A stretch of 64,000 bases of DNA, from the NCBI GenBank assembly GCA_041398965.1, contig JAWKTT010000013.1:71426-135425 (forward strand), in the 5' to 3' direction. This DNA comes from JAWKTT01 sp041398965. Its GTDB lineage: Bacteria; Planctomycetota; Planctomycetia; Planctomycetales; Planctomycetaceae. The notes beneath the pieces are model-generated. The model was not told the DNA's origin. It was given only the letters and a program-made list of their open reading frames with translations, and made no database searches. The position numbers were made by a program, and so were the translations under genes. Positions 1-8,205 of this stretch are shown here, piece after piece; positions within the stretch are counted from its first letter, which is position 1; each line of letters starts with the position of its first letter.

Positions 1-522
1 CAACTCCTGATCGCTCGTCGACTCCTCGAACGGGGAGTGCGGTTTATTCAACTTTGGCACGGGGAGGGTCAGCCTTGGGACAACCATGACGACATCGAAG
101 TCAACCATCGTCGACTCGCGAAGCAGTTGGATCAACCTTTGGGGGCCTTGCTGACCGACCTCAAGCAGCGCGGACTGCTCGACGACACCCTCGTCGTCTG
201 GGGTGGCGAATTCGGGCGGACCCCTGTCGTCGAACTCCCCACGCCGGGGGCGAATGCCGGGAAGATCAATGGCCGCGATCACAACCATTGGGGCTTTTCC
301 ATGTGGATGGCCGGTGGAGGAGTCAAAGGGGGACAAGTCTACGGGGCGACGGACGAGTTCGGCTTTCAATCGGTCGAGAACAAAGTCCACGTGCACGATC
401 TCCACGCCACCATGATGAAACTACTCGGCTTCGATCACGAGAAACTCACCTACCGCTACGCTGGACGCGACTTCCGCCTGACCGACGTTAAAGGCCGAGT
501 CATCGACGACCTGATTGCCTGA
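1..522 (+). CDS. DUF1501 family protein, C-terminal part (5' truncated by window edge)
   Basis: The reading frame is open from base 1, so this is the last 173 residues of a longer protein. The segment carries the DUF1501 C-terminal signature: W-x-W-G-G-E-F-G-R-T-P around residues 66-74, then D-H-N-H-W and a glycine-rich W-M-A-G-G-G stretch, ending in the conserved LHATMMKLLGFDHEKLTYRYAGRDFRLT-type tail (seen in part). DUF1501 proteins are alkaline-phosphatase-fold secreted proteins, very abundant in planctomycetes and usually paired with a DUF1553 or DUF1800 cytochrome-like partner; the partner would lie upstream, outside the window. A GTG at 37 is only an internal codon. The family call is firm; the substrate is unknown. 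Confidence 0.9.
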   Translation, partial: QLLIARRLLERGVRFIQLWHGEGQPWDNHDDIEVNHRRLAKQLDQPLGALLTDLKQRGLLDDTLVVWGGEFGRTPVVELPTPGANAGKINGRDHNHWGFSMWMAGGGVKGGQVYGATDEFGFQSVENKVHVHDLHATMMKLLGFDHEKLTYRYAGRDFRLTDVKGRVIDDLIA

Positions 523-673
523 TGGTACGCTATCGACCGAAATCCTTCGCTCAGGCGCGACACCGGGAGCATGTCCTGCCAATGGGCCACTTGCCGATGC
601 CATTACTGTCGGATGGAGACGAGACTGTGCTGTTGATGGCATCGACTCGAAGTGAGACTGAGGAGCGTTTGAG

Positions 674-1885
674 ATGACCGAATCAACATCGTCCAGCGTG
701 GTGGCTGAACCTCATTATGAGTTTGGGGCGAACTGGCAGCACTTCATCGAGACGCAGTTCTCGACTGAACGTGTCGAGACCGCTCGCCAATGCCTGTTGA
801 AGTTGCTGCATCGCACAGATCTGACGGGGGAGACATTTCTCGATATCGGCAGTGGGAGCGGACTACATTCGCTCGCAGCCTGGATGTCGGGAGCCGAACG
901 AGTCACCAGCTTTGACTACGATCCAAACAGCGTTGCAACAACACGTCAGCTTCATCAACTTGCGGGATCGCCGACAAACTGGACGGTGCAACAGGGGGAC
1001 GTGCTTAGTCCGGAATTCCTGTCGACTTTGTCGAAGCACAGCATCGTTTACTCGTGGGGAGTGCTGCATCATACGGGAGCGATGTGGGATGCGATCCGCA
1101 ACGCGCGCCAACTCCTCGCCGAGAACGGACTCTTCTGCATCGCACTGTATACGTCGGACCATTACATCAAGCCTTCGGCCGGCTACTGGATGACGTTGAA
1201 GCAGCGCTACAACCAGTCGGGACGTTTCCGAAGGTTGTGGATGGAATGGTGTTATCTGTTTCGGTTTCTGCTCTGGCCGGAACTGCGGGGACTGCGAAAC
1301 CCCTGGACGTGGTATCGCAATTATTTTCAGCAGCGAGGGATGAATGTCTGGACCGACATCCGTGACTGGCTTGGGGGTTGGCCGATGGAGTACGCGGGGG
1401 TCATGGAGATGCGGACGTTTTGCCGCGATCAGCTCGGACTCGAACTCGTCTGGATGAACGCCGGTGAAGCCAATACCGAGTACCTCATGACTGCCGCTTC
1501 GCAACGGAATGTCGAACAGGATGCCCCACACCAACACGTCATTCATCCCGTCTCCGGCCCCTTCGAGCCCATCGGACCCTATGCGTATATGGGACGCGTT
1601 TCCGAACTGGAAGCGACGGGCGACAGCCAGCAATCGCCGCGTCAATCTCCCTGGGTCCTGTACGAAGCGGGTCAACCTCTCACGATTCCACACGTTCCAC
1701 TTGCGGACATCAAATCAGCAGGTGCAGGCCGCTATAGCCATTGGAAAGACCGCATTTACTTCTCGACCATCGATGGGAGCAACCCGAACTGCAATGGCCG
1801 CAGCTACGAACTCCGACAGCGATCTCCAATCACCATCGCTCCCCCCATTCGGACCCTCACGCTGCCGCAGCGATCCAAGCATTGA
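674..1885 (+). CDS. Class I SAM-dependent methyltransferase
   Basis: This 403-residue protein has a Rossmann methyltransferase core in its first 170 residues. Motif I reads FLDIGSGSG (residues 55-63), followed by an acidic residue at the end of the next strand (FDYDP) that would hold the SAM ribose, and a motif IV region YSWGVLHHTG typical of small-molecule methyltransferases. The remaining half is a tryptophan- and tyrosine-rich C-terminal domain I do not recognise; it may bind the acceptor. The ATG at 674 follows a GAGG at 661-664 at suitable spacing. It stands alone on its strand, 151 bases after the DUF1501 gene. The acceptor substrate cannot be told; protein, lipid or natural-product targets are all possible. 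Confidence 0.85.
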   Translation: MTESTSSSVVAEPHYEFGANWQHFIETQFSTERVETARQCLLKLLHRTDLTGETFLDIGSGSGLHSLAAWMSGAERVTSFDYDPNSVATTRQLHQLAGSPTNWTVQQGDVLSPEFLSTLSKHSIVYSWGVLHHTGAMWDAIRNARQLLAENGLFCIALYTSDHYIKPSAGYWMTLKQRYNQSGRFRRLWMEWCYLFRFLLWPELRGLRNPWTWYRNYFQQRGMNVWTDIRDWLGGWPMEYAGVMEMRTFCRDQLGLELVWMNAGEANTEYLMTAASQRNVEQDAPHQHVIHPVSGPFEPIGPYAYMGRVSELEATGDSQQSPRQSPWVLYEAGQPLTIPHVPLADIKSAGAGRYSHWKDRIYFSTIDGSNPNCNGRSYELRQRSPITIAPPIRTLTLPQRSKH

Positions 1886-2041
1886 CCGTAGCTCAGTGAG
1901 CGACTGCGCCTCAGTGAGTGTCTGCTCCTCAGACGATGACAGACGGTTCTCTTTGTGAGTCTGATTCTGCATGAGCCCGATGATGCCAAGCTGGTCGATG
2001 CCGTGTGGCTCAACTGCCGTGTCACTCTATTCCCGGGCGGG

Positions 2042-3058
2042 TCAGACGTCGAACGACAACGGAATCGTTGTGCAGCCGAGTTTTTTGAGGGCTTGGGTTA
2101 GGGACTGGAGCATCGATTGGTCGCGATAGATGCCGATAATGGCCCCTCCGGAGCCGGCGAACTTGGCAGAGGCTCCGACACTGCGGGCTGCGGCAATCAT
2201 CGCCCCATGATCGCGGTTGATGTTGCAGATGGTGGTCCGGAGGTCAAAGTTGGCGTTGACCAGTCGGTGCATCTCGTCGACATCACCCGCTGTTAAAGCT
2301 CCGCGAAACTCTTCGGCCAATCTGGCGAACTGTTGCATCGCCTCGACCACAACTTTGTCGCCCGCTTCATACCGGGCACGAAGTGGATTGTGAACGACAT
2401 AGGTTGGCTCACCAGCTTCTGCGGAATAGGCGATGTACAATGGGGGGAGTCGTTTCGTGTCGAGACGTTCGTAAACGCCATAGGTTAAGCCGAGCGCGGA
2501 GTCGACGCGGGCGTTCTCCTTCGAGAAATCCATTGCGACAGCACCGCCAAAGACCTGAATCACGCGATCTTGCAAACCGGCCGAGATGCCAAGTTCCTTC
2601 TTCTCGATATCGAGGGCGAGCGATGGCAGGATGTCGATTGGGATCGTCACCTCGTAGAACTCCATCAGGGCTCGTAACGTCGCGACGATGATCGCACTCG
2701 AACCCGCCAGCCCGACGTTACGGGGGATGTTCGTCTCGTAACGAATCGAGAATGTCTTCTCATGGACAGGGGCACCTGTCAGATCACAGTATTCGACGAA
2801 TCGCTTAATGGCTGCCTTAAGCAACCGGACCCCACCGTAATAGCCGTGTACTTTGACGTCCTGCACCAGTTCCCGCACGTTGTCAAAGCGGCTCTGGTCT
2901 TCCTGACTCCAGACAATCTCCAGCGTGGGCCAATCGTACAGGGTAATCCGTGCCGCGAACGGACTGACGATGACGGAAACCGTCTTGCCGAAGTACCCGT
3001 CTGAAGGGTTCCCAATGAGCCCGGCTCGGGCATGGGCCAGTGTCCTGATGATCCGCAT
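2042..3058 (-). CDS. GHMP-family sugar kinase resembling plant glucuronokinase
   Basis: The 338-residue protein has the three GHMP kinase motifs: an N-terminal substrate-side motif G-N-P-S-D-G (16-21), the ATP-binding motif P-R-N-V-G-L-A-G-S-S-A (112-122) and the C-terminal glycine motif K-F-A-G-S-G-G-A (299-306). The segment L-G-I-S-A-G-L-Q-D-R-V at 156-166, with the probable catalytic Asp164, and M-D-F-S-K-E just after it, closely match what I remember of plant glucuronokinase, which makes glucuronate 1-phosphate. The gene is 177 bases downstream of a uridylyltransferase on the same strand, which would convert a sugar 1-phosphate to the UDP-sugar. A galactokinase- or mevalonate-kinase-like role is less likely from these motifs. 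Substrate is inferred, fold is firm. Confidence 0.8.
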   Translation of the reverse strand: MRIIRTLAHARAGLIGNPSDGYFGKTVSVIVSPFAARITLYDWPTLEIVWSQEDQSRFDNVRELVQDVKVHGYYGGVRLLKAAIKRFVEYCDLTGAPVHEKTFSIRYETNIPRNVGLAGSSAIIVATLRALMEFYEVTIPIDILPSLALDIEKKELGISAGLQDRVIQVFGGAVAMDFSKENARVDSALGLTYGVYERLDTKRLPPLYIAYSAEAGEPTYVVHNPLRARYEAGDKVVVEAMQQFARLAEEFRGALTAGDVDEMHRLVNANFDLRTTICNINRDHGAMIAAARSVGASAKFAGSGGAIIGIYRDQSMLQSLTQALKKLGCTTIPLSFDV

Positions 3059-3235
3059 GGTCCGGTTCCTCGAATGTCATTCCGCCGCGTCTGTCTCAGG
3101 GCTTGTCGATTTCCCGAGTCGAACAGACTATCGAATCTGTCGTGATGGGGCATCATTCTTCGACGGACATGGAGGTCGGTCGTATGGGTTCCATAGCTTC
3201 GATGAACGATACGATTCGCTAGCCAGTCCCTTAGA

Positions 3236-4129
3236 TTAATTCCCAAGTAACGATTTCAGGTAACTACGATACGCTGCACCATGCTCCTCGTCGGCGAGAG
3301 CGAAGTCGGTAAAGGCTTTGAAATAGCTCGGGAAGTTCCCGATGTCGTAACGTTCTTCCCCTTTGGGGAGTTTGAGGCCGATGCCAGTTCCGGGTCGGTC
3401 GGCCAGCAGCTTTCGCATGGCATCGGTCAGTTGAATCTCGTTCCCTTTGCCACGTTCGGTCTTCTTAAGATACTCGAAAATCGAGGGACGAAAGACATAG
3501 CGCGACGCTACGGCGAGTTGGCTTGGAGCTTCACTGGGGGAAGGCTTTTCAACGACGTCGACCAGTTCAAACAGGTCACCCCCTAAGTTCTTGCCGGGTT
3601 GGGCTATTCCATAATGCACCACTTCATCAAGCGATTCCAGTTCCTCGAATGCGACCACCACTTCCGCGTCCCGCTCGATGCAGATTTGCACCATACGCTC
3701 AACCGCCTTTGACTGACCATGCAGTCCCAGAATCGAATCGCCGAGGGCGACCACGAACGGCTCGTTCCGGACGAATGGCTCGGCACATCGGACGGCATCC
3801 CCCAACCCTAACTGCTCGCGTTGACGGGTGTAGGCGTACTCGATGTCGTTTCGCTCAAACTCCAGTGCCGCCAGTTGGTCTTCTTTCCCTCGGGTCCGCA
3901 GGAATTCGATCAACTCCTGATCGACATCAAAGAAGTCTTCAATCGACTCTTTGCCGTGCCCGGTGATGAATAACACTCGTTTGACACCGTTGCGAGCGAG
4001 TTCTTCGATGACATATTGCACAACTGGCTTACGTCCGACCGGAAGCATCTCCTTCGGCTGACTCTTGGTGGCGGGGAGCAGTCGAGTTCCCAGTCCCGCA
4101 ACGGGGACCACAGCAAAGTCAATTGTCAT
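3236..4129 (-). CDS. galU: UTP--sugar-1-phosphate uridylyltransferase (GalU type)
   Basis: At 297 residues this matches bacterial GalU in length. The nucleotidyltransferase signature G-L-G-T-R-L-L-P-A-T-K-S (12-23) followed by P-K-E-M-L-P-V is complete, as is V-V-E-K-P in the middle (the lysine that contacts the phosphate). GalU makes UDP-glucose from UTP and glucose 1-phosphate in the cytoplasm for envelope polysaccharide. It is the first gene of a minus-strand pair with the glucuronokinase-like GHMP kinase, so a wider or shifted sugar specificity, including glucuronate 1-phosphate, is a reasonable inference but is not shown by the sequence. The ATG at 4129 has no strong ribosome binding site; a CCGGA lies about 12 bases before it. 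Confidence 0.9.
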   Translation of the reverse strand: MTIDFAVVPVAGLGTRLLPATKSQPKEMLPVGRKPVVQYVIEELARNGVKRVLFITGHGKESIEDFFDVDQELIEFLRTRGKEDQLAALEFERNDIEYAYTRQREQLGLGDAVRCAEPFVRNEPFVVALGDSILGLHGQSKAVERMVQICIERDAEVVVAFEELESLDEVVHYGIAQPGKNLGGDLFELVDVVEKPSPSEAPSQLAVASRYVFRPSIFEYLKKTERGKGNEIQLTDAMRKLLADRPGTGIGLKLPKGEERYDIGNFPSYFKAFTDFALADEEHGAAYRSYLKSLLGN

Positions 4130-4225
4130 GACAACAGGTTCCGGAGAAAAGGGGTCGCGTGAGTTGCTCGATTAGTGTCCGCCGAAATCACCGACGGCAA
4201 CCATCTGGCAATCGTAATATGGAGA

Positions 4226-4270
4226 AGAAAAAACGGCGGCGTCGCCCATCGGTAGTGGACCACGCCGCCG
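4226..4270 (-). terminator. Rho-independent terminator of csrA
   Basis: The arms 4234-4242 and 4262-4270 form a perfect 9-bp GC-rich stem, and on the minus strand the stem is followed by a run of T (A at 4228-4233 on the plus strand). It lies 37 bases past the csrA stop codon and would end its transcript before galU. Confidence 0.85.
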
Positions 4271-4286
4271 ACATCGAGACCACGGG

Positions 4287-4307
4287 ATCATCTCGTCATG
4301 AGATGAT
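4287..4307 (-). other. Perfect 8-bp hairpin at the csrA stop codon
   Basis: ATCATCTC (4287-4294) and GAGATGAT (4300-4307) are perfectly complementary around a 5-base loop. The structure begins at the csrA stop codon and precedes the terminator. It may protect the 3' end of the short mRNA; there is no T run of its own. Confidence 0.5.
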
Positions 4308-4507
4308 TACTCAGAAGACTGTTTTGCCGACTTACCTTGCGACTTCTCTCGCTGAATGGCGTCGTAAATCTCCTGGCGATGAACCGGAACATCGGTTGGA
4401 GCCTGAATACCCAACCGGACTTTGTCGCCACGAATGTCGACGATGGTGATGACGATATCGTCACCGATCATGATACTTTCGTCGCGATGTCTGGATAATA
4501 CTAACAT
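4307..4507 (-). CDS. csrA: Carbon storage regulator CsrA
   Basis: The 66-residue product is a full CsrA: it begins M-L-V-L-S-R, continues with I-M-I-G-D-D-I-V-I-T-I-V-D-I-R-G-D-K-V-R-L-G-I-Q-A-P (shown in part here) and ends V-P-V-H-R-Q-E-I-Y, with the RNA-binding Arg44 of the V-H-R motif. The open frame extends upstream to 4696 but the ATG at 4507, with GGGAG eleven bases before it, gives the exact family N-terminus. CsrA dimers bind GGA motifs in mRNA leaders and repress translation. It is not next to flagellar genes here, in contrast to many bacteria; it stands between galU and nth. Its transcript ends at the intrinsic terminator 4226-4270. Confidence 0.95.
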   Translation of the reverse strand: MLVLSRHRDESIMIGDDIVITIVDIRGDKVRLGIQAPTDVPVHRQEIYDAIQREKSQGKSAKQSSE

Positions 4508-4980
4508 GGCAATAACTCCCGGAAAGCGGTCTCGATGATTGTCCGTTCGCGAGCGTCCTGACAGGCGAATCGGATGTGGTCTGTCTGGTGTTGTGGGCTG
4601 ATGAATTCCCACCCCTTTTACATCGACGAAACCTCCAGAGAGATCGCCCTGAAAGAGTGGATAATGTCGGCAGTATAAAAAGGAGTGGGAACACACGCGG
4701 GTTGCAGCAAGTTTGCCGATTGAAGCGATTATCCCAGGAGTTGCCGATTCTCTGAAGCCTCAACTTTCCCAATCCTCACACAAAAGGCTCGCGATCTTCA
4801 AGAAGCTGCCTCACGAGTGTGATCTCCAACAGGACGTGTTAGATTGAATGAACGGGCGAGTGCCCCGACAATTCCCGACACTCCAAACACAGAACATCGC
4901 CAACAGACATTGCTCTCCTGGTCCCTCGCTCCAAGCATTCGCCTTTCCCCTTCTGCCTTCTCAGTACCCGAATCCGCCCC
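4508..4980. other. Divergent intergenic region csrA / nth
   Basis: These 473 bases separate the divergent csrA and nth genes and should hold both promoters. A TATACT on the minus strand (complement of 4672-4677) could be a -10 element for csrA, but I see no matching -35. The frames open here show no recognisable protein. Confidence 0.4.
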
Positions 4981-5637
4981 ATGACCTCGCCGTCCGACGC
5001 CACGCTTCGTATCAAACCGATCGTCACCGCGTTGAAGCGAACTTATGGTGAAGCGGTCTGTGCCTTGAATCATGAGGGGCCGTTTCAGTTACTTGTCGCC
5101 ACGATCCTCTCTGCTCAATGCACGGATGAGCGGGTGAACATGGTGACTCCGAAGCTCTTTGAACGCTTTCCGACACCCCAAAAACTTGCCGCCGCGACGC
5201 AGGGGCAGGTCGAGAAGATTGTCCAGTCGACTGGATTCTTTCGGGCCAAAGCGAGCAATCTGCGTGGCATGGCCCAACGGCTTGTGGACGTGTACGGTGG
5301 GGAGGTCCCGGCTTCACTCGCGGAGTTGGTCACGTTACCGGGCGTTGGGAGAAAGACGGCGAACGTCGTTCTGGGGACATCGTTCGGCATCGCCAGCGGA
5401 GTCGTGGTCGACACACATGTCCGACGGATCAGCAATCTTCTCGGGCTGACGGAGAGCCAGAACCCCGAGATCATCGAACGCGATCTGATGGAGTTGCTCA
5501 AACCGAAAGAGTGGGTGCAGTTCTCGCATCGCTTGATTCATCATGGCCGACAGGTCTGCATTGCCCGTCGCCCACGGTGCCCCACCTGTCCACTACTGAA
5601 ACATTGCCCACGCATTGGATTGGCTCCGCTCAACTGA
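4981..5637 (+). CDS. nth: Endonuclease III (DNA glycosylase/AP lyase)
   Basis: The 218 residues cover the whole Nth fold. The helix-hairpin-helix L-P-G-V-G-R-K-T-A-N holds the Schiff-base Lys125, V-D-T-H-V holds the catalytic Asp144, and the C-terminal iron-sulfur loop has the exact C-x6-C-x2-C-x5-C spacing (C193, C200, C203, C209). The enzyme removes oxidised pyrimidines and nicks the abasic site in base excision repair. It is a single gene. The ATG at 4981 is the family-length start; the ribosome binding site is weak. Confidence 0.96.
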   Translation: MTSPSDATLRIKPIVTALKRTYGEAVCALNHEGPFQLLVATILSAQCTDERVNMVTPKLFERFPTPQKLAAATQGQVEKIVQSTGFFRAKASNLRGMAQRLVDVYGGEVPASLAELVTLPGVGRKTANVVLGTSFGIASGVVVDTHVRRISNLLGLTESQNPEIIERDLMELLKPKEWVQFSHRLIHHGRQVCIARRPRCPTCPLLKHCPRIGLAPLN

Positions 5638-5953
5638 TCACGGTTCAAGAGGACGAACTCGCTGGGAATGAATCCAGCGATTCAAACATTTCCGGTTCGA
5701 TCCGCCGCTTCTCGATGCCTCATTGGCAACGCATCTTGCTTGCCTGCAACGTCTTTGGTAGTTTCCGCACCCGAAGAAGGTGATTGGGCGATCGTCAAGC
5801 GGGAGGTCGTCACTGACAAATCGTCCCTGACGAAGATGCGAGGCCTTCACCAAGAGTCGTAGTCGCTCTCAAGAGGAGTGCAGGCTGCGACATCGTTTCG
5901 ATTCGCGGATCAAGTTGTTTCGCAGTGGTGGGAGCAGGCAAGGGAGTGCCGGA
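5638..5953. other. Intergenic region without recognisable features
   Basis: These 316 bases between nth and the FkbM methyltransferase contain only short open frames without recognisable motifs. An AAGGGAG at 5940-5946 is the ribosome binding site of the next gene. Confidence 0.4.
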
Positions 5954-6901
5954 ATGAGTATTTTGAACTGGCTGAAGCAACGTTACTTCGATGCCCGAAT
6001 TCTGCTGAGATACGGCACGCTTTATCCCGAAGTGGTTGACCTTCCCGGGGGCGAACACATGGTTTGCGTTGACCCCCGCGATCCACGAGCCAGAAAGCTT
6101 GTTGTCACGAATCCACTACGAGGGCGATTCCCCCGCAACCAACAGTTCTGGCGGTTCGCCTGCGAGTCGCTCGCACCTCAAACGGCCATCGACATTGGGG
6201 CCAATTTTGGCGAGTGCCTGTATACAGCATACTACCCACCTCAAACGCTCGTCCTAGGCGTCGAGGCGAATCCTCAACTTCTCGGCTATCTCGAAGAGTC
6301 GCGGCGACTCCATCCCGATGGCGACCGGATCCATCTGAGACAAGTTCTTGCCGGGGAAGAAACTGGACCGGCTGCCGACTTTTTCATTCATACCACCTGG
6401 AGTGGTGGTTCGACGGCAACTGCGGCGATTGCCGAAGGGGATCAACGGTTCCAGAAGGTGTCGGTCCCGGTCGAAACCGTCGACAACCTCATTCGTCAAA
6501 CACAGCCGCTCCCGCTCGATCGTCAACAGATCGTGTTCAAGATCGACGTTGAAGGGTTCGAGGGGCACGTCCTACGGGGGATGACCCGCACCTTGTCTCA
6601 TTGTCGAGCAGCACTCGGCATGATGGAGTTCGACACACGCATGTTGACGGCAGCTGGAGAAAAGATCGAAGATTTCTGGGCCTGCCTCGAACAACTCTTC
6701 ACGATCTATGTGTTCACCAGTGACTCCGAAGCCCGGCCGGCACCTCGCGGCAACTTCGCGGTCGTACAGGAGTGGTTGTCCGGCATGAAGCAACACACCG
6801 ATCTCGTCCTTCTGCGCGGCGAGTGGCCCGCTGCAGAACAACTTCTCAACCAACGTTGGGTGAGCGACGCCGTCCAACTTAATACGCGAAACGTCGCCTG
6901 A
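5954..6901 (+). CDS. FkbM family SAM-dependent methyltransferase
   Basis: The product of 315 residues has the FkbM layout: motif I A-I-D-I-G-A-N-F-G-E, an acidic motif (V-L-G-V-E-A-N-P), a T-V-D-N-L element and the signature I-D-V-E-G-F-E-G-H-V-L-R-G, followed by a C-terminal strand-rich end. Such enzymes O-methylate sugars or polyketide-type substrates, and are common near glycan genes. The ATG at 5954 follows AAGGGAG eight bases upstream, which is a better start than a TTG at 5915 in the same frame. It is a lone gene here, so the acceptor is unknown. Confidence 0.87.
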   Translation: MSILNWLKQRYFDARILLRYGTLYPEVVDLPGGEHMVCVDPRDPRARKLVVTNPLRGRFPRNQQFWRFACESLAPQTAIDIGANFGECLYTAYYPPQTLVLGVEANPQLLGYLEESRRLHPDGDRIHLRQVLAGEETGPAADFFIHTTWSGGSTATAAIAEGDQRFQKVSVPVETVDNLIRQTQPLPLDRQQIVFKIDVEGFEGHVLRGMTRTLSHCRAALGMMEFDTRMLTAAGEKIEDFWACLEQLFTIYVFTSDSEARPAPRGNFAVVQEWLSGMKQHTDLVLLRGEWPAAEQLLNQRWVSDAVQLNTRNVA

Positions 6902-7018
6902 AACACCTGGCGTGGACGATCAAGTGTCGATGCTGTCCAGGAGACTCTGTGTCACCGGATGGACATCGCCGGATTGGTTGTTTTTCGGGGCTAATTCGCA
7001 AATTCAACAGGTTTTATC

Positions 7019-7372
7019 ATGCCTCAATGTTCCTTCTGTGGCGAACCGCTTGGCCTCAGTGTGAATTTCTGCCCAAAATGTGGGGGAAACGTCGACGGGA
7101 AACCGCAAGAGACCAGTGACGATCGCGATTCGAACCTGCCAGAATCCTTTGAACGAGAGATTGTCGCCTTACTGCGACAGTCACAAAAAATCGAGGCGAT
7201 CAAGCGTTATCGTGAACGATCCCGTGTCGGACTCAAAGAGGCCAAGTCGGCAGTTGAAGCGATTGGCCTCCGAGCAGGAATCCAACCGGCAACAAGTGGT
7301 TGCGGCAGTGCTGCGATAGCCTTCATGCTCATCTTGGGAACCGCGACCGGGCTATTCGCGCTGTGCCGCTAA
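7019..7372 (+). CDS. Small zinc-ribbon protein with ribosomal-protein-L12-like segment and C-terminal membrane helix
   Basis: Three parts are visible in 117 residues. Residues 4-21 hold C-x2-C-x10-C-x2-C, a zinc ribbon of the YjgA/double-zinc-ribbon kind. Residues about 45-80 read like the bL12 C-terminal domain (K-I-E-A-I-K-x-Y-R-E-x-S-x-x-G-L-K-E-A-K-x-A-V-E). The last 20 residues are hydrophobic and probably a membrane anchor. The L12-like unit occurs outside ribosomes in many small bacterial proteins and is usually taken as a protein-interaction module. The gene is followed by a strong hairpin at 7459-7495. Function unknown. Confidence 0.75.
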   Translation: MPQCSFCGEPLGLSVNFCPKCGGNVDGKPQETSDDRDSNLPESFEREIVALLRQSQKIEAIKRYRERSRVGLKEAKSAVEAIGLRAGIQPATSGCGSAAIAFMLILGTATGLFALCR

Positions 7373-7458
7373 AGTATCACAAGGCACGAGCGTTGACGAA
7401 ACCCGATCGAAGCGACTCCGGACCGATTGTTTCTCCGAGACTTGTGATCGACACAAAC

Positions 7459-7495
7459 GAAGCAACCGGGCGGTCCCACACCGTCCGGTTGCTTC
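7459..7495. terminator. Long hairpin downstream of the zinc-ribbon gene
   Basis: GAAGCAACCGG (7459-7469) pairs with CCGGTTGCTTC (7485-7495), and CGGT/ACCG inside extends the stem to about 16 bp around a 5-base loop with one G-T pair. No T run follows on either strand, so it may stop transcription weakly or be bidirectional between the convergent genes at 7372 and 7588. Confidence 0.5.
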
Positions 7496-7587
7496 AGTTG
7501 ATACGCAGAGGAACATGACAGGTTATTGCATGTTAAACCGTACATCTTCCCCGGGAGTTTTCTCCCAGTGCGTCGCAGTCGCTGACA

Positions 7588-8205
7588 TCATGGAAGCGTC
7601 GCCCACTTCGATTCGGAAACGCGTTCCTGACACCACTGTCTGACAAGATGGGCGAGTCGTTCGAGCGCATCGCGATCGAAACTCTCAAGACGATCTTTTC
7701 CGGCGAAGGGGTAGTCAACACTCCGAATCATGCGAATGAGGTCACTGTTGGTCAGTTCAAACCGAATTTCTTCGGATGTCAAGCTGGCAATGGAACGAGC
7801 ATCATCGACAACCAGGGAGGAGTCCGGCGATGCACTGCTGGTTTCGGCTTCACTACTTTCCATCGCAAGGACAACCTCCATCAGATCGACAGGTTCGGCC
7901 ACGACGCGACGCATTCCTGCACCGACCGCCTTCCAGACCGTGTTGAGGTTCGCAATCGCCGACACGAGCACACCTTCGACCCCGGACTGCACCGATTTAA
8001 TCCGAGTAAACAACGAAACGCCGTCTGTGTCCGAGAGGGTCTCCGTGATGAAACTGTGTGAGAATTGCTGTTGAGAACAGAGCGCCACGGCCTCTTCGCC
8101 ACTGGCGGCGATTCGGGTCCCCAATCCGAACGATTGAAGGATCGACTGAATTCTCAAGACCACAGCGGGGCGATCGCCGACTATCAACACCGGTTCGCAG
8201 AACAT
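7588..8205 (-). CDS. Receiver-domain protein with degenerate phosphorylation site
   Basis: The first 115 residues have the pattern of a response-regulator receiver: a hydrophobic first strand (V-L-I-V-G-D), a D-T-D-G turn, a V-S-A strand and a V-A-E-P-V-D-L final strand. The key residues are altered: one of the paired acidic residues is Gly10, the residue eight before the D-G turn glycine (the phosphoacceptor aspartate in CheY) is Thr54, and the conserved lysine is Glu104. It is therefore probably a pseudo-receiver that signals without phosphorylation. The remaining 90 residues are not recognised; no DNA-binding domain is visible. The ATG at 8205 follows AGGAG at 8-base spacing, which I prefer to the ATG at 8244 and the frame start at 8373. 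Confidence 0.65.
   Translation of the reverse strand: MFCEPVLIVGDRPAVVLRIQSILQSFGLGTRIAASGEEAVALCSQQQFSHSFITETLSDTDGVSLFTRIKSVQSGVEGVLVSAIANLNTVWKAVGAGMRRVVAEPVDLMEVVLAMESSEAETSSASPDSSLVVDDARSIASLTSEEIRFELTNSDLIRMIRSVDYPFAGKDRLESFDRDALERLAHLVRQWCQERVSESKWATLP

Noticed and set aside
863..1693. A 276-residue open frame on the minus strand
   Set aside because: It is antisense to the methyltransferase, which has clear SAM motifs.
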